From: Cymbidium sinense
Taxonomy: Eukaryota > Streptophyta > Magnoliopsida > Asparagales > Orchidaceae
Length of the DNA stretch: 64,000 bases
NCBI GenBank assembly: GCA_021442155.1
Contig: CM038214.1
Span: 141,274,040 to 141,338,039 of the forward strand
Direction of reading: 5' to 3'
Below the pieces are notes generated by a model. It had not been told where the DNA came from. It did not search any database and saw only the letters and a list, made by a program, of their open reading frames with translations. This document shows, in pieces, positions 1 through 12,280 of this stretch (position 1 is its first letter; each line of letters opens with the position of its first letter). The position numbers were made by a program, and so were the translations under genes.

Positions 1-1389
1 TTCAAGATCTTGATGGTAATGGAACCATGATAACATTGCACACTTTAGAGTCATTGTTGCAACACCGTGGCACCAACGACTCTTTCACTTTCATTAGAAT
101 CGTGATTTGATTGGTATGTCCAACTCAATGAAGACTTTGTCAGTTGGAGAACCTCTTCATCAAGAGGTTTGCTAGCTAGAGAGGGTGACAGAGACCTCAT
201 TATAGAGAACAAACTCAATGAGTCCCTTGTTGATTACATTCTCGTGGCTCAACCTAAGCTTGAAATGCAAACCACTTCAATAAGATGCCATTGAGATTAT
301 TCTCAAAAATATCCATGGCCTAGTCGCCTTCATGCTTAAGGGCTTTACCATCAAAATATTTGAGAAATTAATCAACAAGGTGGCTAGCCTACAAGAGGAA
401 GCCAAACAGTTTCCCTTTCTCGACCAATCATCTTGGCCAAGCCCATAGTGTTTGAGAAGAAGCTAAGAATAGTTATGTCAGGATGAGAGAAGCTGAGTTC
501 AATATGAGACTACAAGCTCATCAGCCTCCTTTGCCACCTCCACTTCCACCACCGCCATCATACCGGCCACCAGCCACAATGACCATTTCCACCATCTTAA
601 TAGCCTACCCAGCGGGTATTCATATTGCCATGTAGCTACTTTCCACCTACTATATTTTTCTAATCCATATTCATTCAAGAGGGAGGTACTTAGTAAAGAA
701 TCTTTAAGAAACTGACTTTACTGTGAGCCTAAGAGTCAGGAAGTGGGCAAGAATGATGATCCTAGCTATTGCCCCTACCATCGCATGTTAGGCCATGTAA
801 GATTGTATCACTTTTAAGGAAGCTTTGAGCTATAAGTTGAGTGCTAATTATCCCTAAGGAATACTTATTAACAACAATTCTAGAGTAATCCTTGGGGATA
901 CTTGTGATCCTCTTAAGACCAAAGAAGGTGAGGATATCTCCCTATCCCAACCTCTAAGAAGATCATTTCTAAGATCAGTTCAAGTAGCTCAAACCTCCAA
1001 CACCAAGGAAGGTTTACTAGCAAAAAGACAACTTGACAACAGAAGAAGCGCTCACCAAACTTGCTCCAGATAGTATGTCAGTCCAGTCTAGTACTCATCC
1101 ACCATGATCTACCACCTCTTCTACTAGCTCCTCTCTGTGGCTGTATATGGATAAGGGCACTAAATCCTATACTCGCTTACTTTACTTTAATTTCTATCAT
1201 GTACCTCCACCCAAAAAAAAATTAATGAAGAAAGTTTATTCTACTTATATATTGTCAACTTGATACTCTGATTTTATTCTTATTGAAAGCTCTCAGTCTA
1301 AATAAAAAATAATAGCTCTAGTAGTTCAACCTTCCTTTCATATTAGTCAAACTATCCTTCTTTGAATCAATCATGTTCACCTCTTGAGA
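1..1389 (+). pseudogene. Tat-type Ty3/gypsy gag remnant, copy A
   Basis: This is a decayed Gag (capsid/nucleocapsid) region of an LTR retrotransposon. The stretch 205-430 reads as the capsid end (NESLVDYIL-like), followed by a proline-rich stretch at about 525-620 and a CPYHRMLGH box at 770-799, which stands where this family has its zinc-knuckle-like motif. The same order is seen at 36900-38100, and the two stretches can be followed side by side by eye. Stops and frameshifts occur throughout, so no Gag protein can be made. The window edge cuts the 5' end. The identification rests on the order of motifs and on the protease and pol that follow. Confidence 0.7.
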
Positions 1390-1986
1390 TTGACTTGGAG
1401 TCAACTTACTCTGAGGATCCCATAGGAGAAGTTGTAGGTATGTCATATGAGAACGTTAAACTTTCCACAAGCTCATCATTCCAAGAAGTCACAGAAGTCA
1501 ATCTATGTAGTGGCAAAGTTCTACCTCCTGTGTAGCACCTTAATAATAAGAAGCAAGTCATTGAAAGCAGATAGTCCCTCCATAGGATGCTTCACCTATG
1601 GATATGCTTGTGGAGACCTAGAGTTGATTACAATGTCCCAGCTCACCTTAGAAAGTTTTCAGCTAAGCATATATGATGCTTTTGTATTATAAAAGAGATA
1701 AAAACTCTAATCAAAGCCTTACTTGAGCTAGATATGCTTAGCTACCACTACTAAAGAGGAGGCATGCCACTCAAAAGACATCTTAAGAGTTACATTCCAA
1801 TGAATACTTACTCTGGGAGACAAGCATAACGCCTTTATATTATAGGATGTTATAAATAGTGATATCCAGTGCTGACCCATGTATCCAACATTATGAGTCT
1901 AAGAACCCTTGCCTATTTGATGATCAACATCTCCAAAAAAAGAAAGGATGATGTTGAGAGGATTCAATGAACAAGGCGAGAGGGCC
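1390..1986 (+). pseudogene. Retroelement aspartic protease, N-terminal half, copy A
   Basis: This is a degraded retropepsin region, the counterpart of 38640-39215. Readable pieces are the VDYNVPAHLRKFSAK segment (about 1623-1665) that precedes the protease core, NIMSLRTLAYL near 1890-1920, and an RGFNEQGERA segment ending at 1986. At that point block L begins. The reading resumes at 9257 with LGSIVLPLEI, so the protease is split by about 7.3 kb of unrelated DNA. The catalytic Asp-Ser/Thr-Gly triad is not recognisable. Several stops make it a pseudogene. Confidence 0.65.
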
Positions 1987-3623
1987 TGGTGTTTATTTTG
2001 GATATGTGAGTAGATCATGGGGTACTTTTGAGGTGGTCAGGTATAACATTAAAGTATGATGTACTATGTCAAAAGATAAAGACATCACCATACAGTGGAC
2101 CTAATCATGTAATAAGGACTCCTAAGGCATGTACCAATGATTTTCCCCTACTTACATGGATGAATAAAGTAGGTTTATATTAAACCAAGTTCTTAAGTTC
2201 CTATGGAGGACAACTCCATAGTTAATTACATCTAGAAATAAAATTTCTTAAGAATACTCGATTATATATAATTATCATCTCCAAAGATTTCAAGGTTAGA
2301 TTATCAAAGGATTGGTTGTATTTGGAAAATCAATTAGAAAGTTCAAGGAGAAGACTTATTTTGGAATTCAAATGAAATAAGTAAGAAATTCATGATATTA
2401 GAAGCCTGGTGAGCATTCCAATCTATCTTATAGTTGGTCTATAATTTTGAAGTTAAGGAGATTTATATGTTTTGAGTTGAAATTAGATTACTGTAGGCTT
2501 ATAATCCACCAACACAAGGTTGTGGGAATGCCTAAGAGGTGAGGATTTATGCTCATAGCCCAAGAAATAACTGCCTCTAGTCCTAAATCTAGGAAGCTTT
2601 AGTATGAGCTAAAGCATGACCTAAATCTATGGACATAAGGGTTTAACTCCATAAGAGAGAATAAATTGTCCACTTGAATTATAACACCAGTGCCATCAAC
2701 TAACCTCCTATGATTTTAAAACCATGTAGTTAGTCTTATGAATTGCAAGATAGCTAGGTAGTTATTTAATTAGAAAGAGACTAAAGTCCTAAACACACCC
2801 CTAAGAGACTAGAGCATGAGTGGTATGAGCATATGACTTAATTTATAGATGCAAAATCTTTTCAAATTTTATTTTATTTTAGACACTTCATTTTGAAAGG
2901 CTTTAGATTTCTTATGCCTAAATGCATGATAAAGAGTTCAAATCGCTAGAAGAAGGTGTTCTCCAAAGGGATGCCCTCAGTCAAGCATTCCTTTATCGTA
3001 AAGATGGAGATCCTTCATGTTCAAGAGAGAAAGAATATGCATGCATGATGTGAAACATACAACCATACAGCTAAAGAGTTGCAAATTTTTTAATTATCTT
3101 ATTTATGTCTTAGGCTTTATGATGAGGTTATGAGTTGTTTAAAATTTAGTTATGAGTGATTAGTTGGGTAGAAAAGTTATTTTTATCCTAAGAGCCTAAT
3201 CGTATCCAAGAAATATATTAAAGCACTAATCATTTAAAAAATTATGAAAAGCATTCCAACCTAATGCACAATGTAAACATAACATCAACAAATTATATAA
3301 ACTATCATAAAATAATAAAAGTTTAGTGGTTTGGTACACAGACAACTAAGAGAGAAAAGATGGGTAGAAGCTCTACCATTATACAACCTAGAATATGAAA
3401 GAATAATTATAATTGTATTAAATGCAATGGTGGTCTTCTTCATATCTCCATTTATGATTTGGTCTTTTGATTTGGATGGTGCTTGCTTCAAAGGCATCTG
3501 GCACCCAGACAAAAGCCTTCTACTACTCATCCTAATCCCCCATAGCACTAATCCTAAGTCCTATTGCAAAAATTACATTTATATGGAAAAAGGAAATCTA
3601 AAACAAGAATAGAGGTTAGCTAA

Positions 3624-3641
3624 ATATATATATATATATAA
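3624..3641. repeat. (TA)n microsatellite
   Basis: A run of about nine TA units lies inside block L. It is a simple low-complexity tract. Confidence 0.85.
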
Positions 3642-4508
3642 TTCCAAGTAGTTGTATTTATAATTTGGACTTAACACCCTACAAATGGGTAGCAAAGCCC
3701 ACTTGTCCTAACTTGGATTATGCTTAAGGGAAAAGAGAGTTCACATTTATTTTTAAGCATCCATTAAGCATAATTTCCTATAGAAAACATGATTAGGGAA
3801 ATATTGGCCTATCATCCAGTCTACAAAGCATACACCCTAACATCTAATCAATACATCATAAAATAAAAAACATATATCACATCATACACCATCCTAACTT
3901 AGAGCGAAGTGGTGACTTAATTTTAATGTGTGTATTAAGGCTTGTGAGGTAAGTCTTGTTAGGCATTAGTGTTGTATTTTTTAAGTGTAGAATGATTCAA
4001 TTTAACATGAAAGGCTACTTTCACTTGAAGTAATTGATTTGAGAAATTTAATTTGTGTTTTCTTTTATTTTATTACACTTAGCAACTAAGTGTTATAAAG
4101 AGAGGAAAAGAAGATTGCCATCTTCATTCCTACCTTAAGTCATTTTCTAAAGTATATTAATTTGATTTAGTTCTCTTTAGTGAATGGCACATTAAAAGAT
4201 GATTTAATTAATCCTAAGTTTAGGTTCACTTTAAATAATCCTATTCAAAATGAAAGGCATCTTAAGATTAATTTAATTGAATTACTACCACATGACATAT
4301 ATTAAATCATTCATTTCCATCACATGTAACATGCATATGATTTAATCTTAAGTGTATCTATACATGAAACATATTTTAGCACACTTAAATAATGAATGTA
4401 TGTGTATGTTTAAAATTTATATTTTATTTGATTGAATTATTTAAATATATTAATTTAAAACTTTATCCAATTCTTATACAAAAGGACATAAGAATGAAAT
4501 TAAATAGT

Positions 4509-5102
4509 GATGTTGTTAAACCAGGGAAAGGTAATCAAATGACCTCCTTGGAGCTAGCTAAAGCCTGTATTCTAATGATGTCTAGACTATATACCCATTT
4601 GCATTCAAACATATGTAAATATATATGAACAGAAGTAAGCTCCAAATCATATGGCTAATTAATTCAACCACTTAGTCAATTATGAATGCATGCAATTTTA
4701 ATGTAAAATGGGATTTTCATTCACTAATCACATATACATATACATGTACAAAGATATGGCAAGTACATGTCATTGTGGAAGTGAGGTAATCAAATGACCT
4801 CCTTGGTTAACTAAAGCATCGTATTCTGGAAGTCCACTATATACTTTCTTTTGTTGAACACACATGGATGTATACATAAATGAGGGAAAGAAAACCATAA
4901 AGATTATATATTTTTTGATTGAATCATTTATATATATGAATTAAATCTCTAATCAAATTTTAATGTTAAAATACATAAAATTGAAATAAAATGTGTACAT
5001 GCCATTGTTAAACTAGGGAAGTGATGTAATCAAATGACCTCCTTGGGGCTAGCTAAAGCCGCGTGTTCCTGGGATGTCCAAACTATATACCCATTACCAT
5101 TC
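4509..5102. repeat. Three spaced copies of a ~100-bp motif within block L
   Basis: Three related segments (4509-4625, 4767-4842, 4993-5102) share the core TCAAATGACCTCCTTGG followed by a variant of TAGCTAAAGC and then CTATATAC. They are spaced about 240-260 bp apart. A single recognisable inverted counterpart lies near 29830-29935, including GGTTAACAATGGC. The sequence between the copies is AT-rich and unremarkable. Confidence 0.7.
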
Positions 5103-5109
5103 AATCTTA

Positions 5110-6280
5110 TATAACACATGAATAGAAAAGAGAACCAACATTCATACACTTAAGCTATAAACACATGCATTTCTTATGTATTTATAAATAGCATCATAAC
5201 ACATATTATTATTTATTTATAAGCTTTTAAAAAATACATTTGTATTTAATAGTGATAATAGCCACATATATTTAAAAAATTAAATCAACAAATGCAAGCT
5301 TACATAAAAGAAATCCATTTTATTTTACTTGATTTTGAAAGGATGGATGCATGGAATCAAATGACATACCAAATTTAACATGATTGGAAAGAGGACAAAA
5401 AAATATAAGCATGTGATTCATTCAACCAAACTAGTTCTTAAGGATAATCAAATCAAATAAGATTATTTAAAGTAAACTAAAGCTTTTTTATTAATTAAGT
5501 TTTGGATTTAATTTGATTTAAAGATGAGAAGAGAAATCATCACTTATTGTTTTAAACCCATTCCCATATTAATGATTTGATTTAATTTAAGAAAATGTAA
5601 TTAAGTTCATTTTATGGGTTTTAAGTTGAACCCTTAATTAGATGAATTAATCACCCTTACCTATGTCACCTTAAAGAAATTAACTAAATAATTATTAGCC
5701 AACATGAAATGCATAGAAAATAAACTTGCAATGATCTTAGGAAATAAAAGGTGCCTAATGCAATTGGCTCATGATTAATAGTTAATCAGATTAAAGGACT
5801 TAATTAATTAAACTTATGGTTTTTCCCATGATTTAATTAATTAAAGTCTGATGTGATTATGATTTCAATTTGATTAAGTGATTTAATTATTAGTTAAATC
5901 TTAATTAAATTTTAAAAGGGTGAAATGAACTTAGGGAAAGGGTCCCCCCTTAGTTCACTTACTTGAACAATGATTAATAAACTTAATTAATCAATTTGTT
6001 ATTTCATGGGATTAATTAATTATAATTAACTTAAAAGAGTAGTTAAGGTTTAATTAGTCAATTTTCCCAATTAAGTGAGCACAAATTATCATAAGGAAAT
6101 TTATGATTAATTGCTCAAGTAATTAAGGAGTAATTAAACTAATAAATTTTGTAATTAAACTTTAATTAAAGCTTTATTACTATCAAAAATTAGTTAAGAT
6201 CATTTTTAATTAATTCTTATCCGAGATACCTTTAAAATGAGTATTTATTTGCATTTTTTGATTTTTTTATGATTGTTTAT
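5110..6280. other. AT-rich non-coding interior of block L
   Basis: This stretch is rich in TTAATTAA and TTTAATTAA words and has no credible reading frame. Its inverted counterpart is at about 28300-29500. I see no further structure. Confidence 0.6.
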
Positions 6281-7499
6281 GATTTTTAGAAGTTTTAGCC
6301 ATTAAAAATGATTAATTAAGCCTTATTAAAGCCTAATCTTGTTGGCACCACGTGGCGTAGTGATGCAACGTGCTTTCCATGTGGCTCTACAAGATTAACT
6401 ACTTAAAACTTACCTAACTTAGCACCTACATCATGGCAGAGGACATGCTTTCTCATCCTCCATCCAAACTAAGATCAGATGCCTATGATTAATCCCACAT
6501 CTTAATAAGATTAAATCGTGATCATCTATAATCATCATCCATTTTTGATCTAGTAAAATGAACAGTATATGAACTAACATCACATGAGTGAGGAATATGG
6601 GAGTCCATTTTCCACTTGCTCAAGGATCAACTCCAAAAGTATCCCACACCTTCATGACATCAATTGGAGGGGATCCAACATCAAGATCACATGAGATGCA
6701 GGTTTTGTTTCAAAAGCTCCAACCAATTTTTTCCTAAGTATCAGTTTTGGAAGCATACCTAGCTCAAGACCTGGCTCAATGATTGAGGAAGCTTCATCTA
6801 GTGGAGATGAAGCCTGAGCAAAAATTGATCAATTCCTGATGTTCATCAGAAGGCCATGAATGATGATTTGGAGCTTTTGACCAAGTCCCACCCTAGTGCT
6901 TGGAAGCTTGAGATGATTTCATTTGCTCGATGAGGCCTTGAAGGTACATGCAAAGTTAATTTGAGTTTGATAGAAATGGAAGTTAGGTCAAAAAATGGGT
7001 CCTATTTTGATGGACAGAATGCATTTTGATGGGGAATGTTTGGGAATGGATGTAGTAGCTCATCTTGGGTAGCTAGGATTCGAGGAATTATTTTTGTGTG
7101 TGTTTGAGTGCAAACGAGGGGGAGTATACCCCGCTTCATCTTGATCATATAATGGGATTAGGTTTGGTTTCTAGTGGCTGTCTAACCATCTCAGGGAGTC
7201 ATGGGTGGCAGGGAGGAGGTGAGTTGGCTCAGCTTGGTTGGTTGAAGGTCTGGAGGTGGTGCAAGGAGGAATCATGGGTGTATGTTTCAAATGCCAATGG
7301 GGAGGGTGAGGTGATTTTACCTCCCATGGATCATGGTAACCCAACCACCCTTGGGTCAAGTTGGTAAGTAAGGGCCTGTGTGGACCATTGGGAGAGTACA
7401 AGTGGCCAAGGAATGGAAATGACCACTAACATGGGTGATTTGTCTCATGTGATTTAACAAGGGTAGAATGATCATTTAACATTGGATATGCTTGGGAAA

Positions 7500-8360
7500 A
7501 TTTTAAATGAGCCAAAACTTGGTTAGCCCAAATTTCAAGTCAATTGGAGTTGATTTGTTAGTTTGGCTCAATTTGATTTAGGTCAAATTGGTTTGGGTCA
7601 AGTTGACCAATTGGTCAAACTGGGTGAAACCAAGAGTTTGGTCAAGTTCATATGATCATTTGGGATGTTTTGGTTCAATTGGTTTGGTTTAGTTTGGCTT
7701 AGATTTATTTTCATTTGAATTCATTTGGGTCAAATGGGTTAAGTTGACCAATTTGACCAATTTGACCAAATTGGCATGGGTTGGTTTGGGTTTAGTTGAC
7801 CAATTGAAGATGATTGATGCTTGGTTTCAATTTGAATTTGATTTAGCCAACAAACCTTTAGGTCAATTTGGCCTAAGTAGTTCAATTGGGTTCAATTGGG
7901 TCTAATCGTGGCTTTGGTCAAGTTCAACTATCAATTTTGAATGAACTTGAGCCATTGGTTGCAATCAATTTAGTTTATATTTTGATTTGATCCAATTTGG
8001 TCTTTTAGGTCAATTTGGGTCAACATGGGTCAATAGGGCCAATTGGGTTTGGTTTGACTCAATTGAAGGTCAAGTCATATTCAAATATTGATAATAATTT
8101 GGTATGATTCAAGGGATTTGACTTAAGTTGCAATTTGGCTAGGTTTGGGTTCATATGAAGGGTTGACTTGGCAAATGACCAAGTTGACTTTGACCCAATT
8201 TATGATAATTTATCAAATGGTGATCAACAATCATGATGGTTTTGATGGGCTTCAATTGAATTTATCTAGGATTAGAACTTGGCTAAATAGGTCAAATTGT
8301 CCACTTTGGGTCAAGTGGACCAATTGGGATTAGGGCTTGATTAAGTGTTTGATTTAGGAG
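7500..8360. repeat. TTGACC/GGTCAA-rich segment of block L
   Basis: This segment is dominated by short words built on TTGACC, GGTCAA, TTTGGTT and CAATTGG, in both orientations. TTGAC[C/T] is the W-box core bound by WRKY transcription factors. The same segment recurs at 48880-49760 and, inverted, at about 26100-27260. It is non-coding; open frames here come from the word composition. Confidence 0.6.
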
Positions 8361-9252
8361 TTTATATATGGATTTGAGATTGATATATAAATTGTAATTG
8401 GCTTTGGTTCAAATGGGTTTTGGTTCATTTGAACATTTCAAGTCAATAGGTTAAGTTGGGTTTGACTTGGGCTGATTTTGGTTTGGCTTGATGATTGTAG
8501 ATTTCATATTTTGAATATGATTGAAGGTATGATTGAAGGTATGATTGATTCATGAAAATCAATTTAATTTGGGTTTTGGAATGAAGGAATTTGGCAAGTC
8601 CATGATGGTGGTTTAGTTTGGATTTTGATTTGATTTAGTTTTGATGATTTAAATGTATATTTCATTTAAATTTGTGAAGATGATTGAAAATATGATTGAT
8701 TTATGAGAAAATCAATTGAGTTTGACTTGATTTGGATTATTTGCCAAGTTCATGGATTATGTATTGGTTTAATTTGATTTAGTTTTGATCATTTAAATGT
8801 AGATTTGATTTATATTTAAGAAGATGGTTGAAGATATAAATAGATTATGAGAAAATTAAATGATTTTAGATTGATTTGGATTAAGATTTGTTTAAGTCCA
8901 TGGGATAGATCATATGGCTTATGAAGGTTTCAAGTTTGGATTTAATCATGGGCATCAATCATTTTGTTCTAGAATCTGAGTTTAGATTTGGATTTGACTT
9001 TGATGTTTGAATTGAACTTGAGGTTTGGTTTGAGAAGGTGAACATGGATAGGATTTGGGTTGTAGGATAGGTGGATTAACCTAATCCCTAAGGCATAACC
9101 TAATCCTATGGTTAACCCTTCTAAGTATTTAAGCTTAGGTTAAGTGTTTACCTAGTTATTAGAAGTGTCTTACTTGGGAAGTCATAGTGTCTACAAGACT
9201 CCTAAGTTTAAGATGGGAAGATTGAATCCACACTCCAAAATTAAGGTCAACA

Positions 9253-9470
9253 TCCCTTGGGCTCCATAGTGTTGCCCTTAGAGATAGATGATTGGAAGAC
9301 CAAAGCCAAGTTTCATAATCTATTCTCAGATATAACTTTCAATGCTTTGCTTGGGAGACCATGGATACATGAGAACAACATAGTTCCATCCTCTCTACAT
9401 CAGTATGAAGTTTGTGAGAGGGATCCAACTATGTTAAAGGAGATCTAAGCCATTTGCGTTGAGGTAGATA
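9253..9470 (+). pseudogene. Retroelement aspartic protease, C-terminal half, copy A
   Basis: The frame from 9257 reads LGSIVLPLEI, then a DDWKTKAKF segment, then NALLGRPWIHEN and a VPSSLHQ segment. This is the flap and C-terminal part of the protease in plant Ty3/gypsy elements of the Tat kind. It continues the protease that breaks off at 1986. The copies at 21590 and 50700 start at the same point. Frameshifts follow after about residue 55. Confidence 0.8.
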
Positions 9471-9532
9471 TATGAGGATGCGACTACCTCACCTAAATCA
9501 ACAACATATTTTCATGAACTTGGAAAAGTTTT

Positions 9533-9616
9533 AAAATAAAAATAAAAATAAAAGAAAGAAAGAAAAAAAAGAAAAAAAGAAAAGAAAATAAAAAATTAAA
9601 AAGAAAATAAAAGGGA
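9533..9616 (+). repeat. Polypurine (A/G) tract between protease and RT, copy A
   Basis: An almost pure purine stretch (AAAAG, AAATA and AAAGA units) follows the protease. The same tract is found at the same position in copies B (21857-21949) and C (50985-51090). In copy B it is read as a Lys/Arg-rich peptide. It could be a basic linker or an internal plus-strand priming tract; neither can be shown here. Confidence 0.8.
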
Positions 9617-10480
9617 GCAAAAATAGATTTGGAGGAGGAATTTGAGAATGACATTAGATTCCACCCATGCTTCTTCAAAACATATGGGTAGACATGACCT
9701 TCACCAGAAGAAAGATAGTTCTAGGTAGTCCAAAGAGTGGAAAATCTCCTTCTTGGCCACACAATAGAAGATATGTCCTAGCAACCAGGGGTACACCTAT
9801 TATCTATATAGACTAGATTCTAGTTCATAAGATAAATCTTATATGGTTAGCACCACCTATTCTCAATAATAGATTTTCTTGAGGTGATATTTAATAATGG
9901 AAGATCAGCTCCAAAGCAAACCATAAGTGGATTCATTTCTATATATGAAATTGTTAGACATTAGTTGGGAACCTTAGCTATAACCACACTTCTCTCAAAT
10001 GAAGGGTTTGGTATGAATCCCCTAAGTCATCCACAAGTGTGAAGACTTATAGGTTCTTTTCTAGAGCATCATCCTCAAGTCAAGAAGTTGATGTAGAACT
10101 TGAGGATGATTCATATAATGATTTAATAGAATTACCTTTTGATTGGTACTTTCCTTGTGTTCATAATTTAAGAAAGGGTTAATCCCACATACTTGTCAAA
10201 GCATGAGAATTTCAAAAGAATATGGAAGAATAAATGCAAAGCTCTCACCAAGATAAAGACTAGATTCAATATGGTCCAAATGATGATGATGATTACTACT
10301 AGTCATCTCCAATCATTTGGAATCGATCTTTTCAAATCACCTTAACTCATGTGAGGATCTATTTTAGAAACTTCAAATGATCTAGATTATTTTGAAGTCA
10401 AAGATGCACCACCGAGTTTAAAGAAGAGATCAAGTCAACCATCAATGAGCAAGGAAATCAACTTAGAACTAAAGAAGATC
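9617..10480 (+). pseudogene. Protease-RT connector, copy A
   Basis: This is a decayed coding connector between protease and reverse transcriptase. Readable segments match copies B and C: a KQTISGFISIYEIVRH-like part near 9915-9960, an SSSSQEVDVELEDD part near 10068-10110, and an acidic DLDYFEVKDAPP-like part near 10380-10415. No enzymatic motif is present. Its role in the element is unknown; it probably belongs to the Pol polyprotein. Confidence 0.6.
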
Positions 10481-11115
10481 CACTCACATACATCAATTCT
10501 TTATTGAATGAAATTGAAACCAATGACAGCTATTAATGAAGGATTACTTTCATGGAGTTATGAAGAGATGGATTGATTTTATGTATGATAAACAATAGAG
10601 CCTATGCTAACCCTATCAAGCAAGCTCCTAGATGCATGGATTAAACATAGCAACATGTCATTTCTAAAGTTAAGAACCGATCGATGCTCACTTCATCAAG
10701 GAAGAAAAATACCCCTACTTAGTTAGTGAGTGTCATCTCATTAATAATAAGAATGGTCAAATTCACATATGCATCAATTTTAGGGATTTAAATAAGGCAT
10801 GTCCAAAAGATGAATTTCCCTACTAATCTCGTGAGTCGATGGTGGACATTGCCTCATCTCATGCGCCTTCTTTCAGGATGGCTTATTTGATATATCCAAA
10901 TAAAAAATGGCTCAAGATGAAAGAAACACTATTTTAGAACCTGATTAGAATCTATTGCTATAAGGTCATGCCTTTTAGCCTTATAAATGTCGATGCTACA
11001 TGTGAGCTATGACTTGAATCTTCATTGAACTCATTCATCATCAAGTTGAGTGCTATGTCAATGATCTTGTGGTCAAAAGTAGAGAAAAGAAGACCATCTC
11101 TTTGACTTGAGAGTA
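10481..11115 (+). pseudogene. Ty3/gypsy reverse transcriptase, copy A (inactive)
   Basis: This was the RNA-directed DNA polymerase of the retroelement. Readable pieces include the entry region near 10600-10690, HICINFRDLNKACPKDEFP (about 10759-10817), the palm segment to 10910, and the active-site strand near 11046-11072. That strand reads CYVNDLVVKS, so the first Asp of the YxDD box is Asn. A segment at 11107-11135 holds two in-frame stops that are also present in copy C (52675-52705) but absent from copy B (23465-23495). The copy cannot make active RT. Confidence 0.8.
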
Positions 11116-11860
11116 GTTTTAAATAGTTAATATAATTAACCTCAAAATGAACCCAAGTGTGTATTCAAGTAGCTTTAGGGAAATTCTGTTTGTTGTCCAA
11201 ACCATGGAATCAAAATCAATCTAGAGATGATCATGCATATATTAAATGCCACCCCTAAAAGTTTAACTCAACTGGATAATTCCAAGGACAATTCTATCTA
11301 AGGAGCTTTATATCCAACCTATTAGGAAGATGTCAACCATTCTTACTTGTCAAAAGGATGCCAAGTTCAAGTGGATGAAAAAGTTTGAGCATGCAAAAGA
11401 CATCAAGCATTACTTGATGATGACCATTCTAGAAACTCATCTCTGCAAGTCGCTTATACTTTACACTACTATGTTATACAACTCCTTTTGGTATTTTTTT
11501 TGCCCAAGCCAATGAAAAGGAAAATACACTCTACTACCTTGGCTATCTAATCCCTGAGGCTATTTATCCACCCATTAAGAAGCTTTTCCTAGCATTAATG
11601 CATCTTAAAAAATATAACACTACATGCTTCCTCATGTGAACTTAATCTCTAGATCAAACCATTAGAGTATCTCATGATACATGCTATCTAGATGGTTGGC
11701 ATGACGTCCATGATCCTCTCATAGTTTAACATTACCTTCATACCCTCCTCCTGATAAAGGAAAGGACATAGCTAGCGATTTCTTAAGAAGACACCCACTT
11801 CCTAGACGCCTTAGTGATGATCTCTTGATGAAAAATCATGAACTTAGGGAAGCTAGCATT
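11116..11860 (+). pseudogene. RT thumb/connection and first RNase H, copy A
   Basis: This is the decayed connection and Ty3-type RNase H. Legible pieces are the AQANEKENTLYYLGYLIP-like segment at about 11497-11550, PIKKLFLALMHLKKY near 11570-11610, and PLEYLMIHAI near 11660-11690. In the intact family this enzyme removes RNA from the RNA:DNA hybrid. Frameshifts divide it into short pieces. A second RNase H follows directly. Confidence 0.7.
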
Positions 11861-12280
11861 CACCACAAGAAGATGTACTTTGATGGTGCGCTTCCTCTCA
11901 AAGAGGATAAGAACCAATACCCAAGAAAGGCAGGGGGAATAGGTTCTTAACTCTGTGATGATGATGAGATTCTCATATCATCTGTCCAATCTTTACACCA
12001 ATAATAAAGTTAAATATGAGGCTCTAATTGTCAGTCTAGAGTTATATGTTACTCTAAGCATCCATAACATCAACATCTTCAGGGATTCTCAGCTACATAT
12101 CAACTAAATCATTGGGTCCTATAAGGTTATAAAGCCCAAGCTCTATCACTACCATAAGTACACCATAGTATTATTGGCCCAAATCTTAGAGGTTACCATT
12201 TATAAGATTTATCGAGGAGAAAATGTTGTAGCGTATGCTTTAGCCAAGCTTTCCAAGGAGTTTTAGTGGATGAGTCCATT
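11861..12280 (+). pseudogene. Second (archaeal-type) RNase H-like domain, copy A
   Basis: The segment starts with KMYFDGA (11869-11889), which carries the first acidic residue. It continues with NNKVKYEALIVSLEL (about 12000-12045), INIFRDSQLHIN (about 12070-12105), and a KLYHYHKYTI segment. A second RNase H after the normal one is typical of the Tat lineage (Ogre, Retand and relatives). Frameshifts and stops make it non-functional. Confidence 0.7.

Larger units (their letters stand above)
1987..9252 (-). mobile_element. Block L, probable long LTR in antisense, inside copy A protease
   Basis: This block of about 7.3 kb separates the two halves of the copy A protease. It is the reverse complement of 24813-about 32600; landmarks at 2080-2300, 2500-2700, 3300-3560, 3780-3900, 6290-6440, 7540-7800 and 9050-9250 all find inverted partners there. 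Its right end reads GGTCAACA (9245-9252), so in the opposite orientation the block begins TGTTGACC, close to the TGTGACC at 24813. That fits an LTR with TG/CA ends. No protein-coding content is convincing. A clear target-site duplication is not visible: 5' flank GGGCC against 3' flank TCCCT. Whether it is a solo LTR or part of a larger nested element is unresolved. Confidence 0.55.

Noticed and set aside
3285..3612. Overlapping open frames of 87 and 93 codons on opposite strands
   Set aside because: They lie in non-coding block L and are broken in the inverted copy at about 30850-31140.
7098..7401. 89- and 76-codon open frames on opposite strands
   Set aside because: They overlap within block L; the matching region of copy C (48362-48660) is frame-shifted, so there is no sign of coding constraint.
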